64,000 bases of DNA from Uranotaenia lowii (taxonomy: Eukaryota > Arthropoda > Insecta > Diptera > Culicidae), in assembly GCF_029784155.1 (NCBI RefSeq), contig NC_073691.1, positions 123,690,714-123,754,713 of the forward strand, written 5' to 3'. The translations under genes were made by a program, and so were the position numbers. Below are positions 46,303 to 55,547 of the stretch, piece by piece. The notes under the pieces are model-generated. The model was not told where the DNA came from. It saw nothing but the letters and a program-made list of their open reading frames with translations, and did no database searches. Each line of letters begins with the position of its first letter. The first letter of the stretch is position 1.

Positions 46303-47177
46303 TACCGAAAAAACTTTTCACATGATCGCTACGTGAAAATGTACATAGATTTTTGCCACCATGAAAATCACGTGAAATCTGCGTGAATTTCAGGTAGCGA
46401 ACAGAACCCGCGCAGCAAGCAGAATTCACATAATTTTCATATGAGTTGTAAGTGAAGCGTACGGGAAAAAAAAACGTAGATTGGATGTGAATAAGGATTC
46501 GATCTACTGCACGTAGATTTAATTAAAATATGAACGTGTGTTGTATTTCGCATCAATGAAATAATAAATAATTTATTCGGAAAAAAGATTTTATTTACCT
46601 GAATTTATATCATCACAATAACTTTTTAGGTACCCTCATTAATAAGTATACACAACTATGCACAATTTAATTTCTCTTACATTTCTTCACTCCACAAAGT
46701 CTCCAAAAATTTTATTTCATTTATATGATCGTCCCAGCTGCTCCAACTCCGCATCCTGTTGAAATGGCAAAATATGTAAACAACAACCAAAGAATGATAT
46801 TTTTACTACTTACGAAAATACAGCTTCTCCATCGCAATAAAAACTGCTCTTTACGACAGTCGATAGCACTTGAATTCACGCGCGCCATATTGGGTACCTT
46901 TGTTCTTTCACATAGATTTTACGCAAATGGGCCATTGAGAGCTAAGTGAACATCACATAGAATTCAACAAACCCGTTTGTGATTGGCGGTTCACTGGATT
47001 TTCACGTAAATCGAACGTGTCTTTGTTTTGAAGCATGACAACTATGGGAATTTCACGTAAGGATTAAGTGATTTCGCATCAGCTTCCAAGTGCTTCACGT
47101 AAACCAAGCAAAAATTCACGTAATGAGTGCCTACGTGAAAATCTAGGTGAATTTAACGTTTCCTTTTCGGCTGAGTG
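46303..47177 (+). mobile_element. Element Y, copy 1 (Y1)
   Basis: The ends are TACCGAAAAAACTTTTCAC and ...TCGGCTGAGTG, flanked by TA (46301-46302, 47178-47179). The arms repeat TACGTGAA/TTCACGTA motifs densely (46330-46400, 46995-47160). The core 46600-46900 holds the spliced micro-ORF listed next. Y2 is an inverted copy. The 45955-46300 stretch before it shows nothing recognisable. Confidence 0.8.
46717..46888 (-). CDS. Spliced 37-codon micro-ORF of element Y, copy 1
   Basis: Minus strand: exon 1 46888-46814 (ATG GCG, 75 nt), intron 46813-46756 (58 bp, GTAAGT...tttcaacag), exon 2 46755-46717 ending TGA. The joined frame of 114 nt gives 37 residues starting MARVNSSAID and ending LGRSYK. In Y2 the donor and acceptor are at matching places and exon 2 begins GATTCGGAATCGG against GATGCGGAGTTGG here. 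Function unknown. Confidence 0.4.
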
Positions 47178-47412
47178 TACCAATTGAAATCATTTTATCA
47201 TATTTTTTTTTTTTTGGTCATTTCACCGACATATTCAGATTCTTATCAATGCATTGAGGCTAGGGATTGAAAATCAAACTCTTTTGAGCGAACTTTGCTT
47301 CTCAATTATTCCATAGCTCTACTGACAATGCAATCGAGGAAGCTCCTATCGTTTTTGTCTCCGGAGCTTCGTATTGCTTAGCTCTATTTTGGCAGAAACC
47401 TTAGCTCTTTTT

Positions 47413-47520
47413 TTGCTACACCCAAAATAATCTTCACGTAGCGGCTACGTGAAAAACTACATATTTTTAATCCAAATGATTTTCACGTAAATGCTACGAA
47501 TAAATTTTGTAAACGCTCCC
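47413..47520. repeat. Fragment related to the arms of element Y
   Basis: It carries CTACACCC followed by TTCACGTAGCGGCTACGTGAAAA-type inverted motifs. A similar stretch lies at about 49060-49260 with repeated TTTACGTGAA. Neither has a core. Confidence 0.5.
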
Positions 47521-47551
47521 CTAAGAATTTGTGCTTCATGGACCTCACCTA

Positions 47552-48253
47552 CACTCAGAAAAATACTATTATATATGCCATAAGATTCTCTTATAAAGTG
47601 GCGCCATAAGAGAAATCATTGAAATTCATAAGATTGTCTTATGACGCGAATGAATTCTGAAGATGAACACCTAATGTAATGGGGGTTTGATGGTTTTCAT
47701 AAGAGGCTCTTATGGAAACAGGAAGTCACTTCTAATAAGAATAATTTGAGAAATTTTATGTTGAAAACATTCACTTTATTGTTTTCCGGATTTGTTTGAA
47801 ATTTAGTTGTTCATGGCCACCATCAGCAACACCTCAACACCCGGTTCCAACAATTTTTTTTTGTCGCATCCGATTCTTTGACCTTGTGTTTTTCCGGTCC
47901 GCGTACTGAAAAGCAAACAAAAAAATATTTTGGTTTACAAATATATTAATCGTTCACATCAAAACCATCAACTCAAACTTACCACTCAGAAGATCACAAT
48001 TATTTTTCACTGTTTAGGAAAAATAATAACTAACAACTAGCGAATGCTTCGTACCGTTAGATGATGGAAAACTGATGGAATGAATTAATGTGTTCATTAT
48101 TTTTTCACAATGCCGTTTCTTCTATTTTTCATAAGATGTTCTTATGAAAACTGAAAGTATTTCATAAGACTCTTATAAAACACAATTTTGCGCTCTAGAA
48201 AGCGGTTCATAAGACGCATCTTATGAAAATTTTAATAAGAATTTGCCTGAGTG
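47552..48253 (-). mobile_element. Element M, copy 3 (M3)
   Basis: 702 bp with ends CACTCAGAAAAATAC and ...GCCTGAGTG, flanked by TA (47550-47551, 48254-48255). It is more diverged from M1 and M2 than they are from each other. In the core the GTAAGT donor (47982) and ttttcag acceptor (before 47905) are kept, giving a 77-bp candidate intron, but exon 1 and the frame of exon 2 are decayed; LLEPGVEVLLMVAMNN can still be read. Confidence 0.85.
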
Positions 48254-48631
48254 TATAATTTACGTGATTTTCAAGTGCGTTCAACGCGATATGGCGATGA
48301 AAGTTATTGTTAGTTTTACTTGATTCTAAATGGATTGGGAATAAACTTAAAATGAAAGCTTATTAAGAACAATTGGTTGTTTGATTGATTTTATCGTTTC
48401 TTTCATTTTTAAATTATTATTTATTATTACAAATAAAATTCCGATGCTTCTCACTACTCACTAACTATTGTCACCTCAAAATAATCCGGGAAACATTAAG
48501 ACCATGAATTATCCCACGGCTCGAAGTGCGATTCAGCATGATTTAGTATGTTAAATCCTGTTGAAGTTGAAAAAGTTAATTAGCATCCCATTGAAGAAAA
48601 TAACTATTTTGATGGTGATAATGGTTATTAC

Positions 48632-48748
48632 CTGGTCTGTATCTACGGAGAACTCGTTCCCTCGAGTACCGATCGGTGTTCTGCGTAGAGTAATCCATCC
48701 TTCCTTGGTGGCTTCTTTCAGAGAATAAGGAATATATTTCACTATTGC
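48632..48748 (-). CDS. Possible internal exon of an unidentified host gene
   Basis: The minus strand has ...tttattttcacttcag|GCAATAGTG at 48748 and ACCAG|GTAATA at 48632. The enclosed 117 nt is open in phase 0 and gives 39 residues from AIVKYIPYSLKEATKEGW to GNEFSVDTDQ. Composition is protein-like, unlike the surrounding AT-rich DNA. No neighbouring exon is found, so this may be one exon of a gene with long introns, or a relic. I do not recognise the family. Confidence 0.35.
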
Positions 48749-49429
48749 CTGAAGTGAAAATAAAATAAAATTTTAAATATTATCAAAAAATCTAGTGAGT
48801 GAGTGGATTCGGTTGGATCGGCTTCTACCGTCGGGATGGTTTCTTACCTGATGCGCCACTGAGTCAGATCAAATCCGTGGAAGCGGGCGGTGAATTAACA
48901 GAACGGAACCAAAAAAAAAAAAATTAACAGCTAAAAACAAACGTCTCAATTTGCAAACCGACACAAGTTTTCACCATGAAGCTATCAGCTGACTGATGCT
49001 AGTACATTTTCTTATCAGAATTAACATGTGAACACAAACATCCCAAAAAAGCATTCTCGGCTATCCACATGGATTTTACGTGAAATTCATGAGTCATTTA
49101 TGTGGAATGAAAGTAATTGGTAATTACTACAAGACGCACGTAGAATCGATGGGATGCATCAAAAACTAAGTCTACGTGAAAAATCCCGTAGAATTATTTT
49201 CTAAAATATTTTGCCAAATCGCACTTTCAGCCATATTGAAAAAGATTGACAGCTGGCTGAAGTGTTTACGAAAAAAAAGGGTTCAGGGATATTACACTTC
49301 CGGAAACAAAGAAATGATTTGAGTATTCAATGAATTCATTTTATTCTAAACATTTTACAATACATTCCGCTCTTTTCGGACGCGAAATATCTGTGATTAA
49401 TCGTGATAATAGGAAGGATTATTTAAGGG

Positions 49430-49866
49430 TGGACCAAACAACCAAAATCCTAAACCGGATGTTGCTTGTCCGATCCTTAGCATCAAGGTTGGACTCAGAG
49501 TGTTCACCATCGAATCGGCAATCGAAGCTACATCATGCGCTACGTCACTGCCACCGCTGACGCCGCCTCTTCCACCACCCTTCAGCTCATCGGTTCCCTC
49601 GTTCAAAAGTGTCAAAAACTTCATCTGGTTTCCCAAAAGATACCCATCAGATCCGGATTACTCGATTTGATCTTCTGGAGCAGCGATGGCAACGGACGGG
49701 GGTCCTCCTGAAGCAGCTTCTTCATCTCGATGAAGATCGAATGTTCCTTCAGGAGGGCCAGCCGCTTCGTGCCAGCTCGCCATGTTACCATCCGATTCGA
49801 TGACTTTCTGCTGCTTCTAGACAGCTCTTGGAAGAAAACAGTGTTGAATAAGCATAAATTTGTCAT
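49430..49866 (-). pseudogene. RAD23-like XPC-binding-domain pseudogene fragment
   Basis: On the minus strand the frame 49866-49621 contains LALLKEHSIFIEMKKLLQED followed by PRPLPSLLQKIKSSNPDLMG, and after a one-base shift the frame 49636-49397 continues GNQMKFLTLLNEGTDE and a glycine-rich stretch. The order and spacing match the XPC-binding (STI1-like) domain of RAD23, a shuttle receptor in nucleotide excision repair and proteasome delivery. The ubiquitin-like and UBA domains are not seen. A ttttcttccaag|AG acceptor-like site and a GCG|GTGAGT donor (about 49895) suggest a decayed genomic copy rather than a processed one. The frameshift makes it non-functional. Confidence 0.45.
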
Positions 49867-50325
49867 AAGTAATGCTTATTAATGTTACTCACCGCTACCG
49901 ACAAAGCTGACAAGTCTTCCAGCTTAGCTTACCAGCCCGGAGCTCAGCCGGAAGATTTTGTTTCGATTCTATGAATTATATTTGCAAAAATCAAGGCGAA
50001 ATCTTTGTCTAAACAATATCTTGATGATTGGCAAAACTTCGTGTTTTACAAAAAATCAGAGCACCTGGCATCCCAGCCAGCCAGCAGCCAGGCAAACAGC
50101 CAGCTGTCAAATTTCGGCTGCGTTTCGCCCCCTCCTTCGCATCCAAACTTCGTCTACTTTTTGCCAAAGTGAGACCACCATATCTAGATTCATCATGGGC
50201 TCATGCTTCCACACCAGGGGTGCCAGGTGGTTTCGTCAAAAATCAGGACAACACGAAGTTAAAAATCAGGATTTTTCAGGACACCTCTTATTCATGAAAA
50301 TAATAAGGATTTCTGCTTGGATTGC

Positions 50326-52190
50326 ATAAACAAAGGCGCAATACAGGTCCAACCCAAAATCGTTCTGGAAGCATGTCAAAAGTCAGCGGAATGAACCTGG
50401 TATTCCAACTCAAATGTTTCTGGATGGCAACACTGCGAACTCTGATGGCGGAATCTGTGCTCTCTTTGCTCAAAAATTCTCGAGTATCTTCGCTACTGCT
50501 TCAACATCCCGAGAACACGTGGAGAATGCTGTTAGGAATGTTTCGCCACTCGGCTTCAGCATGAGCACGATTGTTGTAGAGGATGCGGTCATATCTAAAG
50601 CAGCAGCAAAGCTCAAAAATTCCCTCTCTACTGGCCCGGACGGCATACCATCTACCTTTTTAAAACGATTTATTCCTGTTTTACTGACACCTGTAAGACT
50701 CATCTTCCAAGCCTCTCTTGACAGAGCCACCTACCTTTCACTGTGGAAGGAAGCCTACATGTTTCCAGTCCATAAAAAGGGGGACCGAAGAGATATCAAC
50801 AACTATAGAGGAATTTCTGCTCTATGTGCAATCTCCAAACTATTCGAATTAGTCGTCATGGATCCGATTTTCTCGTACTGTAAGCAAAATTTTTCAATCG
50901 ATCAGCACGGTTTTATGCCCAAACGCTCTACGACAACTAACCTGTTGACATTCACCTCCTATGTACACGAAAGTTTTGCTGCTAAGTCTCAAACTGACGC
51001 CATTTATACCGATTTGTCAGCAGCGTTTGATAAGGTGAACCACGATATCACCATTGGTAAGCTTGGGCGCTTAGGATTTTGCGGACCTTTACTTGGCTGG
51101 TTCCGCAGTTACTTAACTGGACGTAAATTGACAGTTCGCACTGGAGACACTCTCTCCAGCCAGTTCTCTGCTTCCTCTGGTGTGCCCCAAGGTAGTCACT
51201 TAGGACCGATTATCTTCTTAATCTATTTTAACGATGTGCTCACACTCCTTAACGGCCCGAAACTTTGTTATGCTGACGATCTTAAACTGTTTTACGCCAT
51301 AAACGGTCAGGACGACATTGATTTTCTGCAAAACCAGTTTAATGTTTTCGCAAAGTGGTGCGACATCAACTGCCTGCCTTTGAATCGCAGTAAATGTGCA
51401 GTCATCAGTTTCTCACGAAGACGGCAGCCTTTTTGCGCGGAGTACTTCTTAGGAGATGAGTCCATTGCGCGGGTGGACCACATCAATGATTTGGGCGTAA
51501 TACTCGACCGTAAGCTGGAATTGAAAACACATACGAACTACGTCGTCGATAAAGCTTCTAGAAGCCTCGGATTTTTATTCCGAGTGGCCAAGGAATTCAA
51601 GGACGTGTATTGCCTGAAGAGCCTGTATTGCAGCATAGTTCGATCCATCCTCGAATACGCCTCAGCTGTCTGGTGTCCTTACTACCAGAACGGTAATGAG
51701 CGGCTCGAGGCCATCCAGAGGCGCTTTTTGCGTTATGCCCTCAGACACCTTAACTGGCAAGACCCATTCCACATGCCAAGCTACGAACATCGATGTCGTC
51801 TTATAGACATGGATACTCTTCAAGCCCGAAGAAATGCAACACGAGCTTCTTTTGTCGCCGATCTACTGACATCGCGTATCGATTGTCCTACGCTACTAGA
51901 AGCTATTCCTCTTAGTGTGAGACCTCATGGACTGAGAAACCAGGACCTTCAACTGTATGTTCCCATGCGATTGAACAACTATGGAGCCAATAGTGCATTC
52001 ATCGGTGTGATGAAAACGTTCAACCGCTTTTCCGAACTCTTCGACTTTGACGATTCGAGGAATGTTTTTCGAAGAAGTGTTTTAAGATTATCAAGAAATC
52101 ATTAATTAGATGTAAATTTTATGTTACTTTAACTTTAAGTCGTCATTTGGACCTATGCTTGGTCCGTTGATTGAATAAACAAACAAACAA
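50326..52190 (+). mobile_element. 5'-truncated LINE with intact reverse transcriptase frame
   Basis: The element begins just after a stop codon in hAT-related sequence and ends with a polyadenylation-like AATAAA and a short (AAAC) repeat tail (52170-52190). Only the RT part of ORF2 and the 3' end remain; the endonuclease and ORF1 are missing, as in typical truncated LINE insertions. Confidence 0.8.
50329..52105 (+). CDS. LINE ORF2 reverse transcriptase, N-terminally truncated
   Basis: The frame is open from about 50329 (the first ATG is 50414) to TAA at 52103-52105. It reads SFWKHVKSQRNEPGIPTQ, then the RT core: FPVHKKGDRRDINNYRGIS, HGFMPKRSTTTNLLTF, IYTDLSAAFDKVNH (first catalytic Asp), SSGVPQGSHLGPIIF, and LCYADDLKLF (catalytic Asp pair), then the thumb region and a C-terminal LEYASAVWCPYY block. 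This is the Jockey/CR1 pattern. The RT itself has no stop or shift over about 590 codons, so the insertion is fairly recent; without the endonuclease it cannot move on its own. Confidence 0.88.
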
Positions 52191-52588
52191 ACAGGTGCTG
52201 TAAACGCCTTGATTTATGCAACAACAGTACGCAGCTTGTTGTCTTGCCGGTTTCTCATATCGAAAAACACCATTTGAATATCATCTGAACCGAAGATTAC
52301 CATCTGTTAAATGGGTTCAACTAACGATCCTATAGTAAACAAAGAGACGAAATGTCACGATTGGAATTTTCGATACTATTTTAAAACATATTTATTCAAT
52401 TTTCTCATAGTTTAACTACAAATTCGATCATATTTAAGATGTTTTTATGAAAATCAGGACAAATCAGGACATTTTAGGGACAAATTTTCAAAAATCAGGA
52501 CAACTCGAGCGTTTTTGAAAAATCAGGACGGTCTCTCGAAAATCAGGACAAATCCTGATAAATCAGGACACCTGGCACCTCTGTTTCA

Positions 52589-53442
52589 CACTCAGCCGAA
52601 AAGGAAACGTTAAATTCACCTGGATTTTCACGTAGGCACTCATTACGTGAATTTTTGCTTGACTTACGTGAATCACTTAGAAGCTAATACAAATTCATTT
52701 GATCCGTACGTGAAAATCACATAGCCATTTGCTGTCAAAAATAAGACACATTTGATTTACGTGAAAATCCAGTGACCCGCCAAGTACAAAGGGATTTGGT
52801 ACATTCTATGTGATATTCACGTAACTCAGAAAATAATATTCACGTAGCATCTATGTGAATGAAAACAGTATTCAATATGTCGCCGGATTCAACGGTTGGT
52901 GCTGAAACTGGAAGTTAGAAAAATTATGGGCGACGGAAAGGATGATTTCTCGTTCGTAAGTACATAGTAAGAATTTTATTGTGTCTTTGTTGTTTCAATC
53001 TTTTGCTATTTCCACAGGATTCGGAATCGGGGTCGCTAGGACGGCCAGCAACGCGGCTCATAATCAGATGCCATTTCATCGACGGTGTTCGATTGAATAA
53101 GTGAAGTGTAAATGTGTGTTCAACTAGAAAAAAGAAGTTTGTGATACGACATAATAAAAATCTTCCTTACAACATTAAAACATTTATTTTTTTAATATGC
53201 GAACTAAAACACCCGCTATATACATTCATATCAATATGAAATCTACGTGAATCACATGTAGCAGAACGAATATTTTTTCTACGTAAGCTTCAAGTGGAAC
53301 TCTCATAAAAATTACGTGAATTCTGATCGCTACGCGAGCTCTGTTTGCTACCTGAAATTCACGTAGGTTTCACATGATTTTCAGGGTGGCAAAAATCTAT
53401 GTACATTTTCACGTAGCGCTAATGTGAAAATTTTTTTCGGTG
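52589..53442 (-). mobile_element. Element Y, copy 2 (Y2), reverse orientation
   Basis: 854 bp with ends CACTCAGCCGAAAAGG and ...TTTTTTTCGGTG, flanked by CA (52587-52588 and 53443-53444). It matches Y1 inverted, with the same TACGTGAA-rich arms. It inserted 3 bp beyond the right end of the hAT-like element. Confidence 0.82.
52926..53104 (+). CDS. Spliced 38-codon micro-ORF of element Y, copy 2
   Basis: Exon 1 is 52926-52955 (ATG, 30 nt), intron 52956-53017 (62 bp, GTAAGT...atttccacag), exon 2 53018-53104 ending TGA. The joined frame gives 38 residues, starting MGDGKDDFSF and ending DGVRLNK. Donor and acceptor align with those of Y1, but the start codon and frame used in Y1 are interrupted here by TAG, so the two copies do not agree on one protein. 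Confidence 0.35.
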
Positions 53443-53444
53443 CA

Positions 53445-54120
53445 GAGAAGCTAGCTGAGCTTGTTGGCTCAATCGATTCCAATTCGTTGGGCAATTGTTT
53501 TCACTAGTGCTGTTCGAGCCAACGCCTGCTTTCTTTGAGTTTTTTGCACGAGTCGCGAAGATTATTAAAATCGATGTAAGAGAGTTCTAGTAACATGGTA
53601 CTAGCTACCAGCACAAGTAATAAAGAAATAGTAAATTTTCAGTCGAATGACATTCGTTCTAAAGTTTAGCAATTTCGTATTCTTGTTTTCGTTCGAACAA
53701 ATGAGAACAGTTCGATCTTTCGAACAGCGTTCTTACGAACGAAATTTTGCATTCCCGTTTTCGTTCGAACGTATTTCTTCTATGGGCCGACAAACGCGAG
53801 TCTGATACTGCGAATCATGACCGTTTAAAGCAACTAATGAAATTTATTTCCGATTGGGGTGCTCATAATAACGAAATTATTGCGAGTTTAAACCACGAAA
53901 TTGAATATTCTTCAAAAAAACAAAATTTTAAAGAACAACTAAATTTTTATTCCAACTTTTAAATTTGTTTTTAATATAAATCATTGGTTGTCATTCTTTC
54001 ACTGGACGAATCTCCATGCTGCGAATCTTGAGCAATCACGTTATGCCTCGCCAGTGTAAGATTTCCTTACCACATCCACCGGCGTTTATGGGACTCCCTT
54101 TGTTTGGCCTCAGGGCACGC
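53445..54120. other. Region without recognised genes
   Basis: TTCGTTCGAAC-type motifs recur at 53688-53770. A 71-codon plus frame (53747-53962), ending with an Asn/Glu/Lys-rich stretch, has no product I know. Confidence 0.4.
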
Positions 54121-54185
54121 TTATAAAACGCTTTTTACTTAAATTTGTTGACTTGAGGCGAACAGAGCACTATTAATCAATATAT

Positions 54186-55074
54186 TGATTTATCAGTTAT
54201 ATAAATGGCTGATTTAGCGATCGTATCAGCTTCGAGAATCCAACAGGAATTTTTAGTCAAACATCCGTATGGCTGTTTTTACCGTAATACTGCTCCCCAT
54301 AAACGTCGGAAATTGTAGATTCAAATAATAAAAATTAATTTGAGCAGTTAAAGCACTGTTTTTCCTTTTTATTTTTAATAAGACATATGTTTTTTTTTAA
54401 ATTTAATCATATATTACATCAGTGGCATATGTTTTATTCAATTCCAATGCAATGTACTCAATTGATATTTTACGAGACTTGCGCGGAAAACGCCATCCTC
54501 GACCTGAAACAAAATTTAAAAAAATTGTCATAATCAAAATTTTTTTTAACCGAGAGAACATTATAAATATTCAAAAAATGTCAAATGACTTACGTGGTAA
54601 AATGGATTTGGAGACATTTTGGGGAGACATTTCGTTCTTTCCCTTTGCTTCGGCCTACTGGGATCAAAGTATGCGCGCTACAACTTGTCCAAGCGGATGA
54701 ATCTGAAACAGAAAACAAATGTTAGTAGAACAAATCAACTTGTACAACAATTTAAACTTACATTTCTGATGTGTGTCCTCCAAAAAATAATTTCCACCAT
54801 CTTCGTTTTTGTGACATTCTAAAACTAAATTTTAGAATCTTTAAGTTGACCGGAATAAAATAGCTAAATCTGCCATATTTTAGCCATATTAGCGATGAGC
54901 AGATGAGAAATCCTCGATAGCCAAAGCAACTTTACAGCAACGCTGGTTTGTTCGTAGATATCGATGTTGATCAAGTAAAAAGGTACGTTGAATTGAAAAT
55001 CATTGGCATGGTAGAGGCAACCGTACGAATTTTTATAATAACTAGTAGACTTTTTCATCCGTGTACGCCTCACC
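54186..55074 (-). repeat. Interspersed repeat X, copy 2 (X2), inside GD
   Basis: It is a diverged copy of 1-785. The exact ends and inverted repeats are not resolved. A second tttcag-like acceptor upstream (about 54704) may mark a further exon. Confidence 0.5.
54403..54630 (-). CDS. Spliced 45-codon micro-ORF of repeat X
   Basis: Minus strand: exon 1 54630-54594 (ATG, 37 nt), ending CAC|GTAAGT; intron 54593-54504 (90 bp, ends ttttgtttcag); exon 2 54503-54403 ending TAA. The joined 138 nt give 45 residues starting MSPQNVSKSILP, with an Arg/Lys-rich middle. In X1 the splice sites are kept but the frame is broken by a stop. Unknown function. Confidence 0.35.
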
Positions 55075-55547
55075 GTTTAGTGCAAAATGCATCGATCATG
55101 AATGGTAAATGAAAAAAAAAATCACCTCGACCAGGAATCGAACTCGAGTCTACTGATTGCCTCTCCGACACCTTACCAATAGGCCAAATCGTCAGATAGA
55201 ACAAGCCAAGCTGTAGCTGTATTATTATGTTGACTTCATCAAGTCGAGATCGATGCTAGATTCCCCGGCAGAAAACGCTAATCGTGCCCCAATTAATGGT
55301 GCTTATATTGCCCCAGGGGGGGAGGGGGGTGGGGGGTACTCATTATACCCTACAATGACTGGTTTTCAGCTTTCAGCAAAAAATTTTTTAAAATGCATTT
55401 TTAAACGTTTTTATCTACTTTTTCAAGTTCCATCCAATTAGGCAAAAGACTATTTGAGTGTCTGAACACGAAACAATGATATTTTAGCTGTTCTATATGG
55501 TTAAATAAGCGTTTTCCGTAAGGTGGCTATTATGCCCTTATCTCCCC

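Larger units (their letters stand above)
50215..52583. mobile_element. hAT-like element with AAATCAGGACA repeats, split by a LINE
   Basis: The left end CAGGGGTGCCAGGTG (50215-50229) is the inverse of the right end CACCTGGCACCTCTG (52569-52583), apart from one base. The CAGGGGTG start is typical of hAT elements. AAATCAGGACA-type motifs recur near both ends (50236-50285 and 52446-52580), like subterminal binding sites. No hAT transposase is found. The left flank ttccacac and right flank tttcacac look like an 8-bp duplication, but the right one overlaps the start of Y2, so this is unsure. The LINE 50326-52190 lies inside. Confidence 0.6.
54121..55547 (+). mobile_element. G element GD, fragmentary, split by X2
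   Basis: 54121-54185 matches GA 1165-1215 and 55075-55547 matches the right half, ending CTCCCC followed by TA (55548-55549). The central block with the tRNA-like segment (55120-55195) is inverted relative to the right arm, unlike in GA, GB and GC. Confidence 0.7.

Noticed and set aside
53747..53962. 71-codon ORF as a gene
   Set aside because: No recognised domain, low-complexity end, and no supporting splice or repeat context.
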